From the NCBI GenBank assembly GCA_015179045.1, contig WHUZ01000017.1, forward strand, positions 496,001 through 560,000: a stretch of DNA of 64,000 nucleotides, read 5' to 3'. Below the pieces are notes generated by a model. That model made no database searches and was not told where the DNA came from. It worked only from the letters and a program-made list of their open reading frames with translations. Numbering within the stretch: position 1 is the stretch's first letter; every line of letters begins with the position of its first letter. The position numbers and the translations under genes were made by a program. The DNA comes from Kalaharituber pfeilii. Lineage: Eukaryota > Ascomycota > Pezizomycetes > Pezizales > Pezizaceae. Shown piece after piece: positions 47,122 through 55,745 of the stretch.

Positions 47122-47199
47122 TCGGAGATGTTTCGTACCAGACTCTCTTCCTTTCGCGAATTATTTAAGCGTGCCAAGAGAGTCTGGGCACGAGAACAA
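47122..47199 (-). repeat. Right TIR of element X
   Basis: Exact inverse of 41121-41198. Confidence 0.9.
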
Positions 47200-47206
47200 T
47201 GTATGG
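47200..47206. repeat. Target duplication of element X, right
   Basis: TGTATGG, matching 41114-41120. Confidence 0.75.
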
Positions 47207-47390
47207 TGTTAATTTGCGATGCCTGTACAGTATTCTACACTAAGATAGCATTTAATGACTGGACTGGCCAGGCCACTCACTTAGCTGTGCCAGTCACGAG
47301 AAGCCCCGGCAGCCGGAACATCGATATTGCGCATGCGGGTTCATGAATCCAAGCATATTCAAGCCACGTGCTAGTGAACTCTTGTTCGAT

Positions 47391-47399
47391 GAATTTAAT
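47391..47399. repeat. Target duplication of element Y, left
   Basis: GAATTTAAT, repeated at 53931-53939 directly outside the right end. Confidence 0.8.
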
Positions 47400-48529
47400 T
47401 AGTCTCGTAACCAGACTTAGTCAGCGTCGCATGAAATTGGAGTGGCGACGCTAGGAGCGTCTGGGAGATTATCTCCCGCAATTGCTAGCACCAACTTTTG
47501 CTGGTGGATTGGTCGTCGGCTTGGTCATTCCGACATCCACAACTGTATTTACGTATCTCCAAATTCAATGACACCAAATCCAATTGAGTGCCGTAGAGGA
47601 GTTTCTTCAACAAGACAGAACTTCTGTATTGCCAGTGTAGGTTGATCGGAGCAGAACCTCCATCCACCCTGGACATACAGAATACAACCTCCCCCCTCCG
47701 TTTCAGCAACAGCCCACTTCCAGCATCAACCCCCCCATGCTCCTCACAACTCCCTACTCTAGTAGCAGCATATGTATGTATACATCGCCACAGTACTCTA
47801 AATCTACTCATCTTTAACCCTATGAGGGTAGTGTAACGAGGCCACATCTCTAATCTACCTTGTTACTAGCCACCTCTATAGACTATCATCACTAGTCTAT
47901 TGCTACTATAGATTATAGTCCGCTACTACTTCTATAGTCTGCTACCACTATAGAATCTATTGAACTGTTATATATTGCAGGTTACCACAACCGTAGGGTG
48001 GGCGGTTGGTGGATATACATACAATATACATATATACAATACATACAAGTGGGTAATGATATAAAAAAAACAAAAAAAACATGCAATATATGACAGCCAA
48101 TAAAGGTATCGTATGTAATAGATCTGGTAAATACAGAGAGTTATTGGTACTATCCACTAGGTCAAAAAGATACTTAACTAGCAATGCTCACTAGTCCCCT
48201 GCATAGCTTATATAGCACTCATTTTGTGACTGTGACGCCTTTACTGTTACATATTGCCTACGTCACATATGCGTGCGTATATCCACCGGCCACTCCACCT
48301 ATAGTTGCGGTGAGCTCATAACACATAAATAAATGTATGATACTCATGAAATTAGTACTATATGAGCTATACAGAGGACTAGTGAGGATCACTAGTCAAG
48401 TTAGTCTTGTAACTATGCACTGACTAAGTAGAGTTTCATATTGGATATGCTCTACTATGATAGGAGTCTAGGAGCATCTAGGAGAAAATCAGCCACTCCG
48501 TCTAAATCATTACAACAGACTACAGCTTT

Positions 48530-48955
48530 CCAGTGGAGGCTTTCCAATGGACAATGACTTTCTGGTGGACTTTGAAGGTAGTAGACTATGGCTTTCTAGT
48601 GGACTGGAAAGGTAGTGGACTACAGCTTTCCGGCAGCGGACTACAGCTTTCCGCAGTGGACTACAGCTTTCTGGCAACAGCTTTCCGGCAGCGGACTACA
48701 GCTTTCCGGCAGCGGACTACAGCTTTCCGCAGTGGACTACAGCTTTCCGCAGTGGACTACAGCTTTCCGGCAACAGACTACAGCTTTCCGGCAGCGAACT
48801 ACAGCTTTCCGACAGCAGACTATGGCTTTCCGGCAGCGGACTATGGCTTTCCGCAGTGGACTACAGCTTTCCGGCAGTGGACCACAGATTATAGTTTTCT
48901 AGTAAACTACAGTTGCAGTGGATTACAGCTTTCTGACAGTACTAACAGTACTAAC
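48530..48955 (+). repeat. Array of ~21-bp CTTTCCGGCAG units, left
   Basis: About 18 units of GGACTACAGCTTTCCGGCAG with small changes (CAGTGG, CAACAG, GACAGC variants). The same motif is read in inverse at 52222-52815. Ala/Tyr/Phe-rich frames through it are artefacts of the repeat. Confidence 0.88.
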
Positions 48956-49050
48956 AATTCCGGCAGCCAATCAAGCAGACTAGTTGTAAGACTATAGTCA
49001 AGTATCTTTTTAATCTAACAGACAGTAGTTTCTCTGCATTTACTATATTC

Positions 49051-51876
49051 ATGACACAAAGCACCATGCGTGACGATCGAAAACTTGTTGAACGAGCAGC
49101 GAACGGAGAATACAATGTTGTAATGGTTGGTCCAGAGTTTATCAATGCGCGGGATAAGAGCTTTCAAAAGCTGTTAGGCATAAAGTGCAAAGGTGCACGA
49201 CGCGGGGCAAAGAGTTCCAAATTTGTGGAAAAGTTGACATGTATTGTGGTTGATGAGGCCCATTTATGTTACACTTGGTAAGTCCCAGCTCCGTTTGATT
49301 GCGGAAATGGCGGTGGTTTGGCATTCCTGACAAGCCAACATGCGGCTTTGGCTTCTGGCATGGCGGAATGCGCAGCAGCTTTGGCATTCCTGCAAAGCCA
49401 ACATGCGGCTTTGGCATTCCTGCAAAGCCAACATGCGGCTTTGGCTCCCGCCATGGCGGAATGCGCAGCGGCTTTGGCTTCCGTCATGGCGGAATGCGTA
49501 GCGGCTTTGGCATTCCTGCAAAGCCAACATGCGGCTTTGGCTTCCGCCATGGCGGAATGCGCAGCGGCTTTGGCTTCTGGCACGGCGGAAAGACGATTCC
49601 CGAAACAAGGCTAATCAACTGCTTCAGGCGGGAATTCCGTACAGCATACGCGCACATTGGAGTCGTCCGTACCTTTTTTCCCAAGGCCCCCGTACTCTGT
49701 CTATCTGCCACATTGTCGAGGCGTGCAATGAGGTTTATACCTAAGGGCCTCAGCCTTCACTCCCCCACTTCATTGATTCAAAATACAATGGATAGACCTA
49801 ATGTCTTTTTAACTGCGATTCCAATTGCACACGGGAACATCAAGTTGCGAAAGGAATTAGAGTCTGTAATTCCGATGAACTGCTCTGACCCCGGATGCAT
49901 TCGCAAAACTATGATATTTATTGATTCCCGGCAAACGGTCTGCAGTGTAGTAGACCAACTAGAGCGTCGCCTCGCACCGGTATTGCAAGGAAGAGAAGTC
50001 ATAATACCATATTAAGTGAACAACGCAGAGAAGCAACCATGTTGAATTTCAAGGATTCCCTAATCCAGCGCAAAAAGAATACTCGTGTTCTAGTGTGTAG
50101 AGGCTGCAGGAATGGGATTAGAGGTGGAGGACATTGAAGTCGTAATCCAGTGGACGATTCCTTCTCATTTGAACCTGCCTGGATTTATCCAGAGAGCTGG
50201 CAGATGTGCTCGAGACCCGGAAATTCAAGGTGCTGCGATCCTCTATTATAATGCTGCGATAGATGTCAACCTCAGTAAGGTTGCAGGCCCGGGCCCTGGT
50301 TTGGGATTATACAGTCAACCATACAATGGCTCTCATGTCATGGAGATTTTACATAATATAGAACTTTTCGATAGGGTATCGCCGAAAGCATGGCTCCGAT
50401 TGAGCTTCCGCTTCCGCATACTCCGATCCCCGCGGAAACGTTACCGGAGATCGGCAACGACGCTTCCGGTGGTAGAGTTGTCACCGCTGGCGAAGATGCG
50501 CAAGTGCTTTAGTCAGGTGAAGGTCAAGAACTAGCCTTGGTTCTAATAGAAATAAATGAAGAAGCGGAAGGTGAAGTAGAGCCTGCATTGGGTGAAGCGG
50601 ATACACAGTTTGTGGGATTGGGTAAAGAAGACCTTCCAATTCGACCGCCAAAGGAAGTTCTTAAAAAGGTGGACCGAGCACTAGTATGGTTTATCAATAC
50701 CTCTGGATGTCGGCGCAAGGTTGTTATGAAATACTTTAACGATGTGACATTTCCAGAGCCTCTTGGAAAAGACCCTCGCTGTTGCGACCGTTGCCATCAA
50801 AGGCTCACACCAGGGTTGTCTTACTCCGACACCATTGGAGATATAATCCCGGTCCTTACACCGCCACCTCCAGACCCTCAAGAACAAGAAAAAAGCCTGT
50901 AACAAAGACGTTAAAAGCCGAAGTGACAGCTGTATTGGAATCCTTCCGTAAATATGTGCATAAGGCCACCGGGGGGTCAGAGAACTCATTCATCGATGAA
51001 CTCTCATATCTTTCAAATGATGATATCAGCAGAATTGCTAGATTCTGTACAGACATAGACGACACCGCAAGTCTTCAAAAGGTACTCACCAAAGAGCGAC
51101 ATCTCTCATTCTCACCACTAGGTCCTTATGTATCTAACTTGCTTGATATCATACGGACCACTGTCTCTGATTTCCGGTTACAAAACTCCGATGTGGTAAT
51201 TGAGGTTGACTCTCAATCAAGAATCCACACCCCATATGTGCAAAGTTTACCAGAATGCGCAACTTCCCAAAGTACTCCAAATCTACAAGCTCTCTCAATT
51301 CCAAATATCTTCAATGATCTAGATATTAATGGAGATAGTCCACAAGATACTCCCCTATCAACTCCGATTCCCTCTAATGGAGGTGGAAACCCACCGGTAT
51401 TAGAATATCGCCGGAAATCTGGCAGGCCTGTATCCACAACCAAAGAGTTTATCCCACCAGTATTGACTGAAATTACTGATCCAAATGAACGACATCGATT
51501 AATTGAGGAAGCACGCCAGCAACATATTAAAAACGAAGAGAAGCGCTTGTACCGACTAGCCCTCAATCGTGCTTCCGCTCAGCGGAGAAAACTAGCAAAG
51601 CTTGCAAAACCACAAATACAAACTCCACAGGAATTATCCAATTCTAATTCCGATTCTGTCGTCAATGATACACCGCTACACCAACCGAACTCGGAACACC
51701 GCATTCTATAAGAGATTGAAACTAATATCGCGGATACAAGGGAAATTTCGTCCACTACCAGCTTGACTTCTTCACTTGGGAAACATTACTATGCTGATGG
51801 CTCGCCTGCCACTGATCCAACTACTGTTCTACAAAAGCGCATGCGGGTAGACACCTCACCACCCCTAGTCTCGTAA
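49051..51876 (+). pseudogene. RecQ-like helicase, motifs II-VI, zinc domain and C-terminal tail, broken
   Basis: Exon to 49277: RKLVERAANGEYNVVMVGPE, then CIVVDEAHLCYTW (motif II, DEAH). Intron 49278-49627 (GTAAGT to TTCAG) is filled by a palindromic tandem repeat. Next exon: REFRTAYAHIGVVR..., VLCLSATL (III), KTMIFIDSRQTV (IV). A lost base near 50013 shifts to LSEQRREATMLNF; a second shift near 50100 precedes GMGLEVEDIEVVIQW (V) and FIQRAGRCARD (VI). After further shifts: CRRKVVMKYFNDVTF then CCDRCH (RecQ zinc-binding Cys set, about 50710-50800), and a long C-terminal extension (50890-51710) of unknown role. A TAA at 51709 interrupts it; the frame runs on to TAA 51874-51876. At least three frameshifts and one stop: not functional as it stands. 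The Walker A part is missing here and present in element X. Confidence 0.8.
49278..49627 (+). repeat. Palindromic tandem repeat inside a helicase intron
   Basis: Alternating ~30-bp units GCTTTGGCATTCCTGCAAAG and ~33-bp units GCTTTGGCTTCCGCCATGGC. Both are self-complementary: GGCTTTG/CAAAGCC, and the perfect 14-bp palindrome TCCGCCATGGCGGA. Splice sites at both edges restore DEAHLCYTW-REFRTAY exactly as expected of RecQ proteins, so the array is intronic. Confidence 0.82.
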
Positions 51877-51981
51877 CCAGTAGGAACCTTTACCGTGTTC
51901 TCAAAATATATACCCTAGCTCAAATTTATTCTTTGCAATATACATTAAAGACTAGTTAGCCCAGTCCTCATATGTTCAAAT

Positions 51982-52223
51982 CTATGTAACTAGTCCCTCA
52001 CACAAATTAGATCCATCATTATAAAATTCCTCCGTATTATTCTCAACATCTGATGCTTGAGTCCCCATCGTTCCGCGGCTTCTTCTGTGCACTGCATTTG
52101 CAAGCGGCATCCCACTACTCAATGCTTTGATGCCTTCACCGAATGCATCAATTCCTGGCTGTATCTCTACAGGGTTTGTTCGAGTGCCGGTGAACCATCT
52201 TCCTTCAGCATCAAACCTTGCCA
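51982..52223 (-). pseudogene. C-terminal exon of a second element-Y gene, unknown
   Basis: 80 codons on the minus strand from an acceptor-like CCAAG (52224-52228) reading ARFDAEGRWFTGTRTNPVEI, GEGIKALSSGMPLANAVHRR and ending EGLVT-stop. It converges with the helicase gene, 105 bp between their stops. The upstream side is the inverted CTTTCCGGCAG array, so earlier exons are either beyond the array or lost. No family recognised; if an intact relative exists it would be the first candidate for the element's transposase or partner protein. Confidence 0.45.
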
Positions 52224-52815
52224 CTTGGAAAGCTGTAGTCCGCTGCCGGAAAGCCATAGTCTGCTGCTGGAAAGCTGTAGTCCACTGGCTGTAGTCTACT
52301 GCGGGAAGCTGTAGTCCACTGCCGGAAGGCTGTAGTCTACTACAACTGCCATCATAGTCGCTGCCGGAAAGCTGTAGTCCACTGCGGAAAGCCATAGTCC
52401 GCTGCCGGAAAGCCATAGTCTGCTACCGGAAAGCTGTAGTTCGCTGCCGGAAAGCTGTAGTTCGCTGCCGGAAAGCCATAGTCCGCTGCCGGAAAGCTAT
52501 TGTCCGCTGCCAGAAAGCTGTAGTCTGCTGCTGGAAAGCTGTAGTCCACTGGCTGTAGTCCACTGCGGGAAGCCATAGTCCGCTGCTGTAAAGCTATTGT
52601 CCGCTGCCAGAAAGCTGAAGTCTGCTGCTGGAAAGCTGTAGTCCACTGGCTGTAGTCTACTGCGGGAAGCTGTAGTCCACTGCGGAAAGCCATAGTCTGC
52701 TGCCGGAAAGCTGTAGGTACTGCCGGAAAGCTGCAGTCCACTGCGGAAAGCTGTAGTCTGCTGCCGGAAAGCTATAGTCCGCCACCTTTGCAGTCCCCCG
52801 GAAAGCCATAGTCCA
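52222..52815 (-). repeat. Array of ~21-bp CTTTCCGGCAG units, right (inverse)
   Basis: About 25 units of CTGCCGGAAAGCTGTAGTCC, the reverse complement of the 48530-48955 unit. Relative to the adjoining gene on each side the unit has the same sense orientation. Confidence 0.88.
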
Positions 52816-53249
52816 CTGCAATTGCAACCATAGTATCTCGCACCGTAAAGGGAGGCCTGCCATATCTATTAAATTTAACTTATTCTGCCGTTCTTACGCC
52901 GTCAAAAGGGCCCTGGCATATATGTCGATAGACCTTATTCTGCAGTATCTCGTACCATCAAGAGAGACCTATTAACATGTGTGAGCAAGTTGTGTTATGC
53001 CTTATCTTGCCTCCACAAGAGACCTTCATACCTCTTTGTCAGACCTCTTGAGTCTATGAGTTAATTTCTGATTCTTCAACATATAATTAGGTATAATTCT
53101 CATAGTATCATATGCAAACTAGAAGCAGACTAATCAGCGACTTACTATGCCTAGTCTGATTGCCCTTATGAGCTATTCCAGCTGGTTCATGGGATAGCAT
53201 CCAGGCGAGCTGTGATATTTCCTAATGGAGTTAATTGACCATCTTCATG

Positions 53250-53480
53250 CCATTGGGCATATTGAGCAAAGTAAGCATATTGGGCATGCACATGAGAATT
53301 TTAGGCATGTGTGAGCATATTAAGTATTTTAAGCATATTGGGTACACACATGAGACATTGGGCATATTGAGTATATTGAGTACATGAGTATATTGAGCAT
53401 GTTGAGCATACATGAAATGTAGTACTTGGACACATTGAGCACATTGAGCATATTGAGTATGCACATATTGTCTCATTGCA
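53250..53480. repeat. Degenerate CATATTGAG tandem repeat
   Basis: Some 20 imperfect copies of GCATATTGAG / GCACATTGAG. Confidence 0.75.
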
Positions 53481-53930
53481 CATTGTGACACCAGTGACAG
53501 GGTTACTTGCGTAATAGACACTGAAGGTGTAAACTAGGTTTTGCAAAACTATGTTACAGAATAGTTTGAACATTGCGGAAGTCCCGAGATCAGTTGCGGG
53601 ATCAACCAACTTGGCAGACCAACACTGGCATTGGATCCTATAGGCCTAGCAGTATTTGTATTATTATTATTCCTGGTGCCATCATGAAGTACAACTTTCC
53701 AAGTTAGGTTAAATACCATAGAATAGGTGCTTGGGACATAGGTATGGAGGGTTTTAGTCTTGTGGGGGTGTTTACAATTTCCGAAGTTCATTTCGAGTAG
53801 CTCAAAACATCAAAAAACTGTGTTGCGGGATGGTTACGAGACTAGTTGCGGAAGTCCCAAAACTAGTTGCAGAAAGCGGAGCACATTCATGCATGAAACT
53901 CCGCTTAGTCAGCGTCTGGTTACGAGACTA

Positions 53931-53939
53931 GAATTTAAT
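53931..53939. repeat. Target duplication of element Y, right
   Basis: GAATTTAAT, matching 47391-47399. Confidence 0.8.
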
Positions 53940-53960
53940 TATAATCACTATCAACTCCAC

Positions 53961-54049
53961 AACCGACGACTGGGGACGAGGCTAACCGACGACTGGGGAC
54001 GAGGCTAACCGACGACTGAGGACGAGGCTAACCGACGACTAGCTATATC
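53961..54049. repeat. 23-bp tandem repeat next to element Y
   Basis: Copies of AACCGACGACTGGGGACGAG start at 53961, 53984, 54007 and 54030 (last partial). Confidence 0.88.
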
Positions 54050-54110
54050 GATTATTAGTTTCAGAACCGCTATTGTCTAAGCATCAGCTGCCACGCTTGA
54101 TTCTCAGCTA

Positions 54111-54865
54111 CAGTCTACCCTTGCTATACCGGACCTCGCTATACCGGAAACCTTGCTATACCGGATGGCCTCTGTCTGCGACATCCGTTCCCCATACAAA
54201 TCGCCCTTGCTATACCGGACGCCCTAACAATTCCGGACCGGATAGAAACCTCCAGACAAGTACCCCCCTGCCTCCATACAAATAATATTTGCTATACCGG
54301 AAACACTAATACTAAGATATCTTATACTACTCCATTTCACACTTGGCTGCCATCACTGCTGCCATCACTGCTGCCACCACTGCTGTCACTGCTTCTGCTA
54401 ATGCCGTTGCTACTACTGCACCATCACTTACTACAATGTTGTTCGAGTAATGGAAACTCGGCACTTCGTTGCTTCTTGTTCCATGTTCCGAGATTAATTG
54501 CTAACTACTTACCACTTTATTTCAAAATAACTGACTAAGTAGATACAGCTACTGGTCAGCTTAAAATAATAAATTAGATACCTCGGATATCAAAGTTAAG
54601 AAAGTACAGTAATCTTACCTCAAAAATGTTTAACAAATTCACTTAACTTTTGTTTAGCATATTTTGGTTCTAGTCAATGTTTACATATTTGATGCTTCTC
54701 AAGCGCACTTAAGACCCGGCGTTTGTCTATATTTTGTGAGCAATGCATATTGATGTCTTTGGCTGAGTGTGAACAAGTTGATGTTTACTTCGTTCATCTC
54801 CTATTTCAGTAATGAATTTGAATTTACAAAATTTTATCACCCCCCTGTCTGCCAAGCCCACAACA
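54111..54865 (+). mobile_element. Pogo-like MITE, GCTATACCGGA family, right end lost
   Basis: TA then CAGTCTACCCTTGCTATACC at 54111, five inner GCTATACCGG copies, the CTG/CCA trinucleotide tract (54347-54425), and a body matching the inverse of 10595-11368 up to CTGCCAAGCC near 54865, where the match stops before the expected right end. Confidence 0.72.
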
Positions 54866-55745
54866 TCTGACAGTAATGTAGGGAGAAAGAGGTAACATCA
54901 ATGCACAACAGAACGTTGTCCCGCGATCCTCACTAGTCATGTGGAACAATCAGAGGACTCGAGTATGCAAAATTTACTTCCTAATCTCACTGTCGCTGGT
55001 TTTGAATCTCCTGGGCTCCGGGTGCACTTTGCTCCTCTAACCACCGAGCTAGTGACTCTCCCCTCATCTATGAGCTTTTTGTTTTTTCTCAACCATCGAA
55101 TCCCAGTGATCCGTGCTAACTTCCTGTTTTCGGCTTGCAGCCAATTGCGGCCATTGCCTAGGTTCTTCCTCAGAGCAATTCCATGTACCACGATGGTAAT
55201 TGGATACAACTCGAGCTGCGTAGCTTACTATTGCTAGGTGTTAAACTTGTGCCAGTCACTAGCTGGTAGGCTAGTGGGAAAGATGCACGTGAGTTGATGA
55301 TTCATCATTTATAATGAACAAGTCATGAATTTTGGTTAGTGACGTGTTATTCATCATCATGTTTATAAGTTCACCGAGGATGTACATGTACACCAAGAGC
55401 ATCTTATTCTGAATGCATGAAACTTAGTTTCTAGACTAGACTATGGCCAGGTTTTAGGCACCAAACCAGGGCAAATAACGCCCAGACACCGTGCCAGTGT
55501 AAGATAGACAGATAGTATCAACTACTGCCTTGCGATGGACCGGAGCGGTGAGAACTGGCGGAACGAACGTACGACTAAATGCGAGTGCGAGTGCGAAAAG
55601 AAGAGAAGAGAAGAAGGTTGTTGATTGTATGTGCTAGAGTACAGGAAATCTATATATATGATATCGCCTCACGTGCTGCCCTTATCTCCACGTGCCTTCC
55701 GTGCCAAGCTTTACTTCCGTCGCCGTCACCACACCAGCTATTCAT
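54866..55745. other. Intergenic, no gene seen
   Basis: Overlapping short frames on both strands at 54937-55237 without motifs. Confidence 0.4.

Larger units (their letters stand above)
41121..47199. mobile_element. Element X: 6.1-kb DNA transposon with 78-bp TIRs and CATCTCCGG arrays
   Basis: The terminal repeats (41121-41198 and 47122-47199) start TTGTTCTCGTGCCCAGACTC and are identical over all 78 bases as inverted copies. A TGTATGG target duplication flanks them. Inside: a 14-bp hairpin (41245-41278), an array of nine ~183-bp units (41490-43380), the 5' part of a RecQ-like helicase gene on the minus strand (43975-44445), an array of seven 190/213-bp units (44560-45950) and a ~60-bp repeat block (46147-46420). 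The motif CATCTCCGG, or its half TCGGAGATG, occurs dozens of times, including in the TIRs. No transposase is visible, so X is non-autonomous; identical ends imply a recent insertion. Superfamily unsettled: a 7- to 9-bp duplication would fit MULE, hAT-like or less known groups. Confidence 0.85.
47400..53930. mobile_element. Element Y: 6.5-kb DNA transposon carrying RecQ-like helicase and inverted CTTTCCGGCAG arrays
   Basis: Left end TAGTCTCGTAACCAGAC (47400-47416), right end GTCTGGTTACGAGACTA (53914-53930), flanked by a 9-bp GAATTTAAT duplication, a length typical of Mutator-like elements. Further copies of the end motif lie inside at 51866 and 53832. Two arrays of a ~21-bp CTTTCCGGCAG unit stand in opposite orientation at 48530-48955 and 52222-52815. 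Between them lie the 3' four fifths of a RecQ-like helicase gene (plus strand, broken) and the last exon of a second gene (minus strand). No transposase is recognised, unless the second gene is one. Segments are shared in diverged form with X. Confidence 0.8.

Noticed and set aside
48533..48997. 154-codon Tyr/Ser/Phe-rich frame
   Set aside because: A translation of the CTTTCCGGCAG array; no unique sequence. The mirror frame at 52352-52741 is rejected for the same reason.
49264..49614. Several long open frames on both strands (Ala/Cys/Gln-rich, about 100 codons each)
   Set aside because: They all run through the palindromic intron array; its period of multiples of three keeps several frames open at once.
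44116..51876. A single helicase gene with one giant intron across X and Y
   Set aside because: The two parts are on opposite strands and inside separately flanked insertions.
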